A stretch of 42,796 nt of DNA from an uncultured Bacteroidota bacterium (GCA_903836265.1 CAILQK010000068.1:1-42796); one strand, 5' to 3'. Counted from the first letter of the stretch, positions 9,555 through 18,806 are shown. The notes: generated by a model not told the origin, from the letters alone. Numbers and translations: made by a program.

Positions 9555-9601
9555 TACTCAAAAATGAGTATTTTTCAGGGAATAATGCTGCGATAGATTT
9601 G
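9555..9601 (+). promoter_or_regulatory. Candidate operator (TACTCAAAAATGAGTA palindrome) plus -7 box TAGATTTG
   Basis: TACTC-AAAAAT-GAGTA within a perfect AAAAATACTC/GAGTATTTTT inverted repeat; 24 nt between GAGT and TAGATTTG, identical to the 1816 site. Confidence 0.65.
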
Positions 9602-9642
9602 TGTGTTGAAACAGAGTATATATGCACAACCAGATACTTCAA

Positions 9643-10917
9643 ATGAAAACAAACAAACTAAAATTCTGGATTGCAGGCATACTGCTGGCTGCAGGGCTTT
9701 TTACACTGTCAGTCAGATCCAATAAATCTCCACAGAATCTGATATGGAGTGATATGGATGGCTACTATGTATATCTTCCTGCAGTGTTTATTCATCAGGG
9801 TTTTGTCAGGGAAGCGGCAAGAGACACCAATTATCTGCAGGTCTGGCCGGGCACTGATAAAATATTTACCAAATACACCTGTGGAGTATCGTTACTGGAG
9901 TCTCCCTTTTTCATTGTGGCACACATCCTGAGTGAACCTTTGGGATTTGCTCCCGACGGACACAGCCTCATCTATTGCTACCTGTTGATGCTATCTGCCA
10001 TTTTCTGTCTCATGGCAGGCAGTGTATTGCTCTGGAGAGTTTGTCGAAAATATTACAGTGACAAGAGCGTCATTCTGGCTATAACATGCCTCTTTTTTGG
10101 CACCAATATGTACTATTATACCATATTTCAGCCAACAATGTCACACATATACAGTTTTTTCATGTACGCCTGTTTGCTGTATCTGACGGAGAAAATCATA
10201 GTGGAACGTACATATAACCGGAGCAATTTTGCGCTGGCGGGGCTAGTTTCCGGACTGGTTATCCTGATTCGCCCTACATCGGCCATTGTACTGTTGTACC
10301 CTGTTTACCGGTTTATCAAAAGTATTGACGATAAACCCGGATGGTTCAGAAAAAATCTGAAATACTGCATTCTGGCCCTGTTGGCAGGTATGATCGTGTT
10401 CATTCCGCAGCTGATATACTGGAAGCATGTGACCGGCGAGTGGTTTATGTGGTCATACGGGGAAGAGTCTTTCAAATACTGGAAAGAGCCCAAACTGTTT
10501 CGTGTATTGTTTGATGCCTGGAATGGCTGGCTGCTGTACAGTCCCGTTGCTGCCATACCCCTGATCGGATTAATACAGGAGAGACACAGGAACAGACACG
10601 GTGAAAGAGCCGTCATTTTCATATTTGCGCTGGCTACCTGGCTTTTTGCCAGTTGGTGGGCCTGGTGGTTTGGTGGGGCATTTGGTCATCGCTGTTATGT
10701 GGAGTACTGCGCATTTCTGGTTTTGCCATTTTCCGGCATTATAGAAAAGGCGGCCCAAAATCGGGTACGAGGTGTTCTTTTTGGAGCACTTTGTGTCGTA
10801 CTGGTATATTACAGCATGGGCCTGACATACAATTATCGTGCACCCTGGGATGGCCCGGACTGGACGTATGAAAAAGTTGCCGGGGAGATAGAGAGACTTG
10901 TTCACTTTCAGTTTTGA
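9643..10917 (+). CDS. Polytopic membrane protein, GT-C-type glycosyltransferase-like
   Basis: Multiple TM segments; acidic loop SDMDGYYVYLPAVF; FQPTMSHIYSFF; alternative start at 9622. Confidence 0.6.
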   Translation: MKTNKLKFWIAGILLAAGLFTLSVRSNKSPQNLIWSDMDGYYVYLPAVFIHQGFVREAARDTNYLQVWPGTDKIFTKYTCGVSLLESPFFIVAHILSEPLGFAPDGHSLIYCYLLMLSAIFCLMAGSVLLWRVCRKYYSDKSVILAITCLFFGTNMYYYTIFQPTMSHIYSFFMYACLLYLTEKIIVERTYNRSNFALAGLVSGLVILIRPTSAIVLLYPVYRFIKSIDDKPGWFRKNLKYCILALLAGMIVFIPQLIYWKHVTGEWFMWSYGEESFKYWKEPKLFRVLFDAWNGWLLYSPVAAIPLIGLIQERHRNRHGERAVIFIFALATWLFASWWAWWFGGAFGHRCYVEYCAFLVLPFSGIIEKAAQNRVRGVLFGALCVVLVYYSMGLTYNYRAPWDGPDWTYEKVAGEIERLVHFQF

Positions 10918-10963
10918 CAGGTCTGTAAAACTGCAGGATCAGCAAATTTCAACCATTTGAAAC

Positions 10964-11018
10964 TGCCCCGGTGTGATTCAGTCGCGCCGGGTATTTTTTA
11001 TCAATGGCGGTTACAAAT
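10964..11018 (+). repeat. Intergenic hairpin repeat copy 2 (terminator-like)
   Basis: GCCCCGGTGTGATTCAGTCGCGCCGGGTATTTTTTATCAATGGCGGTTACAAAT; matches 872-926. Confidence 0.72.
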
Positions 11019-11189
11019 GGCAGGGTGTTGGCATTAATTGGGAGAGGGGTACCGGGAAAGTTACTTCGGACTTTTCAACAACAAATAACTCAAGAGCTGG
11101 CCGATTGCATTCTCCCTGATTTGTTGCCATGGCCAGGAGGCAGAACAATATTTGAACCAAACAATTTTTGTTAAATTAAAAAATTTCGA

Positions 11190-11834
11190 ATGAGAATCTT
11201 CATTTTGATTTTGACTTTTTCAGTGCTATTTCAGCAGCACGTTGACTGTCAGCTGGTCGGTGTAAGACCAAATGCAGGTGGCAGTTTTGCGAATATGGAA
11301 TCTCTGGATTCTCAGGGGGATACCAATACAGGCCTGAATGGCGGTATCGGATTTGATATCGCTCTGACACAGTCACCAAACTATCCGTTGAGAGTAAGTC
11401 CGGAAATCTTTATCAAACAAAAAGGCTCAAATAATTTCGTCAATTCCAACAACTTTACCGGATTCCAGGGTATTGACCTGACATATGTGGGGTTATACAT
11501 GCCATTTACACTGGCGGTTGGGCCAGACAACGGAAGTACATTGTTTCAAGGCATTATGATTCAAGTGAACGCATTCATGGATTACGCATTCGGAACAACT
11601 GCTATAGCGTCCGATGGAGCACCAATCGCAGACCCATTTGGTAAAAGAACTGAAAAAGTTGATTTCGGCTTTGGCGCAAACATTCAGTTCCACAGTAGCC
11701 AATTGGGTGGAATTGTACTGGGATATAATTGGGGGCTTCATAATATCAACTTTGTTGACAATGTGTCGCGCGAGATTTATGCAAAAAACAGAGGGTTCTT
11801 CGTAAATGCTACATATTCAATCAATACCCAATAA
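11190..11834 (+). CDS. Putative outer-membrane beta-barrel protein
   Basis: Signal-peptide-like N-terminus and alternating hydrophobic/polar strands; ends FFVNATYSINTQ. Confidence 0.6.
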   Translation: MRIFILILTFSVLFQQHVDCQLVGVRPNAGGSFANMESLDSQGDTNTGLNGGIGFDIALTQSPNYPLRVSPEIFIKQKGSNNFVNSNNFTGFQGIDLTYVGLYMPFTLAVGPDNGSTLFQGIMIQVNAFMDYAFGTTAIASDGAPIADPFGKRTEKVDFGFGANIQFHSSQLGGIVLGYNWGLHNINFVDNVSREIYAKNRGFFVNATYSINTQ

Positions 11835-12076
11835 TCAGTAATCAGACACGTCTAATTATTACCAGAAGGGGTAATACCCCCAAAACACCAAATGAGAACA
11901 GTTCAATCCGGCAACAAAGGAAGAGAAGATACAGATCGTGGTGAGGTATGACACCATGGAAGCAACTCAAAACAAACAGTAATTCACCACCGGTAAAAGT
12001 ACAAAGACATGTATCAGCGGGGAGCGTGGGTGTTGGTGGAATGGCCTGCCGCCTTTTTTTTCTGACGAGACTGCAA

Positions 12077-12587
12077 TCAAAACGCCACCTCCTCATAACC
12101 CACCTCCCAATATCGCTCTGCCAGCAGCTCTCTCTCCCTGAAATCTGCAGGGGTGTATCGGATTTCGCGGGAAAGCAATGGTACCAGTCCTGTAGCCTGC
12201 TTGTCGCCGTCGTGTGAAGTGGCAAATTTTGAAGTGCCTGTGTCTCTGACGAGTTGTTCAAGTGCGGAAATACCCGCCATTATCTTGCCCCCAAGGAAGA
12301 ACGGCAGACGGAGGTAATTCGCAGAAGCCAGCAAAAGGGTAACCGGGGGAAGTTTGTGGAGTTCAGTCAGCTGACGGGTGTTGAAACTATACCCGTGCGG
12401 AGCCAGAAAAATCGTCTGGTGATCATCGTACAGGGCATATGCGTCAAAGAACGGGGGCATCAGGGCTGTTGAACCAGCCAAAATAATCAACCTCACTGCC
12501 TGTGAGCCATGGATCCACCAGGAAAGTCGTGCCGCTTAGCGTAATTGCCCAACTGTTATCTTTGTTCAGTCGCTGAATAGTTGCCAT
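12077..12587 (-). pseudogene. MBL-fold metallo-hydrolase pseudogene with internal deletion and frameshift
   Basis: Minus strand from 12587: MATIQRLNKDNSWAITLSGTTFLVDPWLTGSEVDYFGWFNSPDAPVL*, then a different frame continues PFFDAYALYDDHQTIFLAPHGYSFNTRQL...GYEEVAF*. The central metal-binding region (HxHxDH type) is absent. Confidence 0.75.
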
Positions 12588-12604
12588 TTGCAATTTTTTA
12601 ACCA

Positions 12605-12612
12605 CAAAAGTA
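12605..12612 (-). promoter_or_regulatory. -7 box TACTTTTG upstream of the MBL pseudogene
   Basis: Matches TAnnTTTG, 18 nt upstream of the ATG on the minus strand. Confidence 0.45.
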
Positions 12613-12683
12613 ACAAATCAGGCTGGTCATCAAACCGCCCCCCGGAAGGGAAATTAAACTTACAGTTTCAAAACAAAATTGAT

Positions 12684-14000
12684 ATGGTTATTTCAAGAAT
12701 TCAACTGCTGCCTTTCCTGAAGTTATTGTTTTTGTTTGCCTCAGGATGCTCAATGGCTGTCAAATCTGAACAAATACCGTCGAACATCCAGGCTCCTCAG
12801 TGGGGGCAACTCCAGCCAGGCGAATACGCCGTGGGATACAGGGACACTGTTTTGTTCAAATCAGACGAAAACTTCTCCTATTTCACCTTCAACGGTCCCA
12901 AACCTTTCTATGTGAGCATCTGGTACCCTGCCGAAGAAAAGCAGAATAAGCCATTCATGAAAATGGAGGATTATCTGAATTACCCGAAAAATGAAAGATA
13001 CACACAACTTTACGATTCCCTGACAGCTGCTTTTCACTCCGTAAATCTGCAATACGGAGTCAGAATCAACCTTGCCAATGGAGATGACCGTTTCGCCGAG
13101 GATTCAGTTCAATTGTTGTACAGGGATATTCTGCAAACACAAACCGCTGCACAACGCAACATTACCCCTTTTAACAAGTCTTTCCCGTGTATTTTATATC
13201 ATCATGGTGCTCAAAGTATTCCTTTTGACAACAATGTTTTTTGCGAATACATGGCCAGCAGAGGGTTTATAGTGGTATCTTCTTCTTACAACCTTCCAAG
13301 TCAGTGGACTGGTGGTCTGAAAGTGTCCACTGATGAGCAATTCAACGATGTTACTGATATTGACTTCATTCTTGCGTTTGCCGGAAATATGAGTGGCGTG
13401 GACAAAAGCAGAATAGTTGCAACAGGTCACAGCTGGGGCGCCCAGGCGCTGCTGCGGCACGACAATGAACGTTCCGGCAAACTTTTCAAATGCATTGTTT
13501 CATTGCATACCACGCTGGAAGACGTACCCATTGAGTATGCCAGAGAGGGGTGGCCCGAATTTTCATATTTGTTCGATAATCAGTGTACCCAAAGCACAAC
13601 ACCATCTTTTCTTCTGGCGCCATATACAAAGTTTACTGTTGAAGAGCAGGATACACTTCCGGGCGGTGAGACAAGAACCGGCAAAAAAACTGTATCAAGA
13701 AAACCCGGGTTCATTCCTTTCAGAAACAATATGACGACTCCGTACCGGTTTATAACTGTGAATTATCCCGTCAAGCACGATGGCTTCATCACCTGCGGTA
13801 ATCTGCGCTTCCCCTTTTGTGAAAAGTATAATCTGAAAGACAAGGAAGAAATCAAATTGCAACAAAAATGGTATGAGTATATTGTGGAACTGACATACAA
13901 GGTGCTTTCATCTTGCACTTCGAATAAAGAAATACCCTCGTCTGCAATGGATGATGACCGGTTTTCATGGGAACTGTTTAATGTTGCAGAAAGAAAATGA
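12684..14000 (+). CDS. Secreted or lipoprotein alpha/beta hydrolase (PAF-acetylhydrolase/dienelactone hydrolase-like)
   Basis: Lipobox-like LFASGC; GHSWG nucleophile elbow; CILYHHGAQSIPFDNNVFCEYMASRGFIVVSSSY. The ORF track start at 12588 lies inside the MBL promoter region. Confidence 0.75.
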   Translation: MVISRIQLLPFLKLLFLFASGCSMAVKSEQIPSNIQAPQWGQLQPGEYAVGYRDTVLFKSDENFSYFTFNGPKPFYVSIWYPAEEKQNKPFMKMEDYLNYPKNERYTQLYDSLTAAFHSVNLQYGVRINLANGDDRFAEDSVQLLYRDILQTQTAAQRNITPFNKSFPCILYHHGAQSIPFDNNVFCEYMASRGFIVVSSSYNLPSQWTGGLKVSTDEQFNDVTDIDFILAFAGNMSGVDKSRIVATGHSWGAQALLRHDNERSGKLFKCIVSLHTTLEDVPIEYAREGWPEFSYLFDNQCTQSTTPSFLLAPYTKFTVEEQDTLPGGETRTGKKTVSRKPGFIPFRNNMTTPYRFITVNYPVKHDGFITCGNLRFPFCEKYNLKDKEEIKLQQKWYEYIVELTYKVLSSCTSNKEIPSSAMDDDRFSWELFNVAERK

Positions 14001-14018
14001 AGTCTGATGTACTGTATG

Positions 14019-14075
14019 GTCGCTGAATAGTTGCCATCCGATATTTTCTTGCCGACAAATGTAACAAATTCAGAC
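14019..14075. repeat. Direct repeat of the MBL promoter and first six codons (partner of ~12569-12625)
   Basis: GTCGCTGAATAGTTGCCAT (19 nt) identical at 12569-12587 and 14019-14037; similar flank (ACAAAnGTAACAAAT) beyond. Confidence 0.75.
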
Positions 14076-14106
14076 AGGCAGCTACTAACTGGCAAACAAT
14101 ATTCAG

Positions 14107-14379
14107 ATGAACAAGCGTCTACAGTCCACCTTCTACATCTTCATGACATGCCTCGCGGTATTTCAGTATATCATTAACGGTGATATGATGCAGTGCCTTG
14201 CGAACCTCGGCATTGCCTTTATTTTCGATCCTTTCGACAGCAAAATCGCATGGAAAGATAGAAAAGTATGGCAAAAATCAGTACTGATTATTCACGTTGG
14301 ATTGGTCATTGTACTGTTCTTTGCAGCCAACATGCCGGATATTTTCCGGGGAATTTCTGATGGCTGGAACGGACGCTGA
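14107..14379 (+). CDS. Small hypothetical membrane protein (90 aa)
   Basis: Two or three hydrophobic segments; 3' end overlaps the ECF sigma start by 20 nt. Confidence 0.5.
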   Translation: MNKRLQSTFYIFMTCLAVFQYIINGDMMQCLANLGIAFIFDPFDSKIAWKDRKVWQKSVLIIHVGLVIVLFFAANMPDIFRGISDGWNGR

Positions 14380-14893
14380 ACAAACTTCTTCAACTCATAA
14401 CTATCCGGACAAGGATACGGAAAATGAGTTTCTGCTGCTGCTGAACAGGCATCGCGGCATAGTTCATCGCCTCGCACGCGTGTACGAGCCTGATGCGCAT
14501 GCACGGGCCGATCTCGTTCAGGAAATGATCCTTCAGCTCTGGCGGGCATACAACTCTTTCCGGAGCGACAGTCAGTTCTCTACCTGGATGTACAGGGTGT
14601 GCCTGAATACGGCCCTGACTTTCATCAGAAAGGAAAAATCCCGTGGCAGGATTTTCCTGAATGAATATGTACATGGCTTGCCCGAGGAAGCGCCTGACCA
14701 CAACAATGAGCAGATTGAAATGCTGTACAATGCCATTTATACCCTGTCTGATGCAGACAAGGGTATGATTTTCCTCTATCTGGAGGGTTTCTCGGGAACA
14801 GAAATTGCCGTCCAGCTGGGAATATCAGAGGTAAATGTCAGGGTAAAACTCAACCGAATCAGGGAGAAAATACGTCAAAAAATATCGATATGA
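14360..14893 (+). CDS. RNA polymerase sigma factor, ECF (sigma-70 family)
   Basis: DLVQEMILQLWRAYNSFRSDSQFSTWMYRVCLNTALTFIRKEK (region 2) and LSDADKGMIFLYLEGFSGTEIAVQLGISEVNVRVKLNRIREKIRQ (region 4). Confidence 0.9.
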   Translation: MAGTDAEQTSSTHNYPDKDTENEFLLLLNRHRGIVHRLARVYEPDAHARADLVQEMILQLWRAYNSFRSDSQFSTWMYRVCLNTALTFIRKEKSRGRIFLNEYVHGLPEEAPDHNNEQIEMLYNAIYTLSDADKGMIFLYLEGFSGTEIAVQLGISEVNVRVKLNRIREKIRQKISI

Positions 14894-15495
14894 ACGAAGA
14901 TAAAGACCAACTGCGTGAAATCTGGAACAATGGACAGTCAACAGAATCCGGGTTCAGTTCCGATGCCCTGCACCGGAAAGGTGCCATGAGCAGTATTGAA
15001 AGAATTCGCAGCAATATGCGAATGGAGTTTTACGCCCTGCTGGTTTCGTTCCTGGTTGCGGGATTTGTTCTGTGTATGTATCCGCCCCGACCAGCGTTGG
15101 CCTCTGGTATATGGATGATGATGGCGCTTCTGCTTGCCTCAACGTCATACTTTGTTTTCAGGGTAATGCGTTTTTATAACCGGTCTCAGGGTATGGAATT
15201 CAATACCCGCGAAAGTCTCACCTGGTTTGTCTATGAGATCAGGCTCTTGCTGGAAATGTACAGATCCTACGCCATTACCGGTATTTTCGGAGGCTTTTTT
15301 ATCGGACTTCTTCACGGGATACAGGAAAACACGGTAGGAACAGGAGAAATTGAATCTGCAAGTCCAACGCAGGTGTTTTCCCGGGCGCTGGTGGTGATTC
15401 TGTTTACCTGCTTTTTGGTGGAACTGTGGTTATACTGGTTTTACGGACGGCACGTCAGAAAAATAGAGCGAATACTGGCAGACCTTGGCCATTGA
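14890..15495 (+). CDS. Membrane protein co-transcribed with the sigma factor (possible anti-sigma-like partner)
   Basis: Start overlaps the sigma stop by 4 nt; several TM segments. Confidence 0.6.
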   Translation: MNEDKDQLREIWNNGQSTESGFSSDALHRKGAMSSIERIRSNMRMEFYALLVSFLVAGFVLCMYPPRPALASGIWMMMALLLASTSYFVFRVMRFYNRSQGMEFNTRESLTWFVYEIRLLLEMYRSYAITGIFGGFFIGLLHGIQENTVGTGEIESASPTQVFSRALVVILFTCFLVELWLYWFYGRHVRKIERILADLGH

Positions 15496-15531
15496 TGGTT
15501 ATTTCGTTCCGACTGTAAATCAGTTCATCCA

Positions 15532-15818
15532 TCAAACCAGTTCGCTCCATAACGGCATTTGCTTCCAGCCTGCCACTACACCCTGCGTGCGAAGCTGGAA
15601 GCTGTCGCTACCATAAATAATATGCCCAAGTACTGATGGATTGCCGGAAATCCAGTTGAAATAGTCAATATTTTTGAAGAAGTCCTGCTGTATGGTTCGC
15701 CCTGATTTAATTTCGACCGGAATGATTTTGCCGCCTTCTTCCAGAAGCAAATCTATTTCGTTACCAGTGTTATCGCGCCAGTAATAACACTGCGGACGGA
15801 TACCTGAATGCCGGAGAG
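15532..15818 (-). pseudogene. C-terminal remnant of a DUF4143-type AAA ATPase
   Basis: Minus strand HSGIRPQCYYWRDNTGNEIDLLLEEGGKIIPVEIKSGRTIQQDFFKNIDYFNWISGN...; an in-frame stop lies just upstream and no N-terminal ATPase domain is present. Confidence 0.7.
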
Positions 15819-15937
15819 AATATCATGCTATCTTACCAGCCTTGAAGGCAAAAGTTGTCTGTCTGCAACTTATGCCTTACTTTTATGCCACAATTGATGT
15901 TTGCCGTATTCCGGAACATCAAAAATGACCCTGCATA

Positions 15938-17173
15938 ATGCGATTCGAAGATTACCGCCTGGCTACCGAAATCAAAAGAAATCTGGAAGCAATGGGATTC
16001 CGGCGACCCACAGACATACAGTTCAAATCCATACCGCCTATTCTTCGAAGGGAAGATGTGCTGGCTATTGCCCAGACAGGAACCGGCAAAACTGCAGCTT
16101 TTGTCATTCCCGTCGTCCAGGTGTTGCATGAACGCAAAAAATCGGCACGAACCGAGGGCATCAAGTGTATAGTGATGGTACCCACCCGCGAGCTGGCTCT
16201 CCAGATCACCGAGGTGTTCCTCGAAATAGGCAAACACACGCGCGTGAAAACATTGTGTGTGTTCGGGGGCGTGGAGCAGGCTCCACAAATCGCCCGGCTG
16301 GAAAAAGGAATAGATGTACTCATCGCCACGCCGGGACGAATGTTCGACCTGGCAAGTCAGGGCTATATCAAACTGGACCATGTGGAGATACTCGCGGTGG
16401 ATGAAGCCGACCACATGCTCAAACTCGGTTTCCTCAAGGACATACGCGATCTGATCAGGTTCCTGCCCGGAAAACGGCAAACCCTCTTTTTTTCGGCCAC
16501 CATTAATGAGGAAATCAAGAAGCTGGCCTACTCGCTCGTCAACAGCCGTGCTATCCGGATTCATATTTCTCCGAAAGATCCGGTAGCCAAAAATATTCAG
16601 CACGCAGTCGCTTTTGTGGAAATGGACGACAAGCGGTTCTTCCTCGAACGATTTGTGCGTGAAAATCCCGATATCAAAATTCTCGTTTTCGTGCGCACCA
16701 AAGTGCGGGCAGAGCGGGTTTGCAAGGCCATGGAACGGGTGGGTATCGAATCTCAGACCATCCACGGCGACAAAGAGCAACAGGAACGACAAAATGTGCT
16801 GGAACTCTTTCGCCAGGGAACGCTGAAGCTGCTCATCGCAACAGATGTGAGCGCCCGCGGTATTGATATCGCCAATGTAGATTATGTCATCAACTACGAC
16901 CTGCCCGATATAGCCGAAAACTATGTACACCGCGTGGGCCGTACCGGCAGGGGCGATAAAAAAGGGCAGGCCCTCAGTTTCTGCGCGGAGGAAGAGAAAG
17001 CAATGCTGACCGAAATCGAACAGTTCCTGAACAGACGTATCGCTGTTCTGGAAATTGACAGGAACGAGTACAGGGAAACCATCCGGATGACCGAAGATGT
17101 ACCCGACAAATGGAAGGATATCATGGCCGAGATTGAAGAGGCCGAAAAATGGAAAAAAGGCAAAAGGAAATAG
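15938..17173 (+). CDS. DEAD-box RNA helicase
   Basis: AQTGTGKTAA, PTREL, DEAD, SAT, HRVGRTGR motifs. Confidence 0.96.
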   Translation: MRFEDYRLATEIKRNLEAMGFRRPTDIQFKSIPPILRREDVLAIAQTGTGKTAAFVIPVVQVLHERKKSARTEGIKCIVMVPTRELALQITEVFLEIGKHTRVKTLCVFGGVEQAPQIARLEKGIDVLIATPGRMFDLASQGYIKLDHVEILAVDEADHMLKLGFLKDIRDLIRFLPGKRQTLFFSATINEEIKKLAYSLVNSRAIRIHISPKDPVAKNIQHAVAFVEMDDKRFFLERFVRENPDIKILVFVRTKVRAERVCKAMERVGIESQTIHGDKEQQERQNVLELFRQGTLKLLIATDVSARGIDIANVDYVINYDLPDIAENYVHRVGRTGRGDKKGQALSFCAEEEKAMLTEIEQFLNRRIAVLEIDRNEYRETIRMTEDVPDKWKDIMAEIEEAEKWKKGKRK

Positions 17174-17251
17174 CCGGACGACGCTGTCATATCATAAATC
17201 CACGTATTTTTGAGCGATCTGTAACTGAACACTGAAAATCTGACTCTCTGA

Positions 17252-17626
17252 ATGGAAAAATGGAACGAACTCACTCCCGAAGAGGAGTATGTTATCGCAA
17301 AAAAGGGCACCGAACGCGCTTTCACAGGCGAATACTGGAACCACAAGGGTACAGGAACATATATCTGCCGACGCTGTAACACACCGCTGTACAGGTCGTC
17401 CGACAAATTCGACAGCGGATGCGGATGGCCCTCCTTCGACGACGAAATTCCCAACGCCGTGAAACGCGAGACCGACTCTTCTTTCGGTATGAAACGCACT
17501 GAAATTCTGTGTGCCTCGTGCGGAGGTCACCTCGGCCACGTATTCGAAGGAGAACGGTTTACTGCCAAAAACACTCGCCATTGCGTGAACTCTCTTTCCA
17601 TCCTTTTTGTCCCCGAAGGGAACTGA
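17252..17626 (+). CDS. msrB: Peptide-methionine (R)-S-oxide reductase
   Basis: CxxC pairs (CRRC, CASC), [26 protein letters not shown]. Confidence 0.95.
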   Translation: MEKWNELTPEEEYVIAKKGTERAFTGEYWNHKGTGTYICRRCNTPLYRSSDKFDSGCGWPSFDDEIPNAVKRETDSSFGMKRTEILCASCGGHLGHVFEGERFTAKNTRHCVNSLSILFVPEGN

Positions 17627-17669
17627 ATCGCTCCCCGCCGCGTTTTTATACCGTCCTTTGCTGATTCCC

Positions 17670-18794
17670 ATGACCATCCTCCACTTCTCTGATACCCACC
17701 TCGGCTTTCAGGCCTTCGATATTGTAAACAATGAAGGCGTAAATGCCCGCGAGCAGGATGTATATGACGCGTTTGAACGGGTAACTGATGAAATTTTGTC
17801 CAGAAAACCGGATATGGTGATTCACTCCGGCGACTTTTTCCACCGGCCCAGCCCAAGCAACAGGGCACTTACCTTCGGACTGGAGCAACTCAACCGCATC
17901 AGCAAGGCAGGTATTCCGGCAGCACTGATAGCAGGTAATCACGAAACGCCCAAAACTGTCTATAACAGCCCTATTCTGCGTGCAATGCGCGCTGTAGATG
18001 GCGTTTTTCCCATTTTTCGCGATGAATGGGAGTGTTTCACTTTCGGTGAGGTGGCGGTACACGGTGTGCCGCACATCAATGATCCGGCCCGACTGAACAG
18101 CGAGCTGGCCCGCATGGAGCCGGTACCGGGAAAGTTCAATATCCTCATGCTGCACACGTCTCTGGGCCGCTCTTTCCTGATGGAGGAATACGGCGAGCAG
18201 ATTTTCCCGGAGGATTTCGAGTCAAAACTGGCCGGCTTTCAATATATCGCACTGGGCCACTGGCACGGACGTCAGAAAATAAAAATCCACCCGAACGCAT
18301 GGTACTCCGGGAGCACAGAAAGGTTCAGCGATGCCGAAATTGATACCGTCAAGGGTTACCTCTGGCTGAAGATAAATCCCGACCTGTCGTGTGACGTTGA
18401 ACTGAACGATATCCCCACGCGCCCCTGGCTTAAATGGGAACGCTCCCGCTGCCACGAGTACAGTGTGGCACAACTGGAAACAGAACTGGCCGAGTTTGCC
18501 CGGAACAATAACACCCGAGATGCTATTGTTTCCGTCAATTTTATGGATATTCTGACTGCACAATCGCTCGAACTGTCCAACCTGAAGCTGCGCGAACTGT
18601 TTCCCGAAGCCTTCCAGATTGTTCCGAAAAGAAGGAGTTTCCATAATAATGCATTCATGCAGGAAATTGACAGGGGAAGCTTCGACCGCCTCGACCAGAT
18701 TTTCAGCGATTACCTGAAAAGCAAATACCCGGACAGTCCCGAAACGGCCGACAAACTCACCAGACTGTCAAAAAAGTATTTCCCCGAAATGTAA
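17670..18794 (+). CDS. SbcD/Mre11-like metallophosphoesterase (DNA repair exonuclease)
   Basis: FSDTHLG, GDFFH, AGNHE, GHWHG motifs; immediately followed by an SbcC/Rad50-like ATPase. Confidence 0.87.
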   Translation: MTILHFSDTHLGFQAFDIVNNEGVNAREQDVYDAFERVTDEILSRKPDMVIHSGDFFHRPSPSNRALTFGLEQLNRISKAGIPAALIAGNHETPKTVYNSPILRAMRAVDGVFPIFRDEWECFTFGEVAVHGVPHINDPARLNSELARMEPVPGKFNILMLHTSLGRSFLMEEYGEQIFPEDFESKLAGFQYIALGHWHGRQKIKIHPNAWYSGSTERFSDAEIDTVKGYLWLKINPDLSCDVELNDIPTRPWLKWERSRCHEYSVAQLETELAEFARNNNTRDAIVSVNFMDILTAQSLELSNLKLRELFPEAFQIVPKRRSFHNNAFMQEIDRGSFDRLDQIFSDYLKSKYPDSPETADKLTRLSKKYFPEM

Positions 18795-18806
18795 TGCCCC
18801 AATACC

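Noticed and set aside
11001-11015. 15-nt match ATCAATGGCGGTTAC between the hairpin repeat copy 2 and the FISUMP coding repeats (INGGY)
   Set aside because: Copy 1 of the repeat lacks the full match and the frame context is unrelated; most likely chance.
11835-12076. Small ORFs and possible extra gene between the barrel protein and the MBL pseudogene
   Set aside because: Short, overlapping on both strands, no recognisable motifs or coding signal.
15833-16930. 365-aa minus-strand ORF
   Set aside because: Antisense to the clear DEAD-box helicase; composition looks like a frame shadow and has no recognisable domain.
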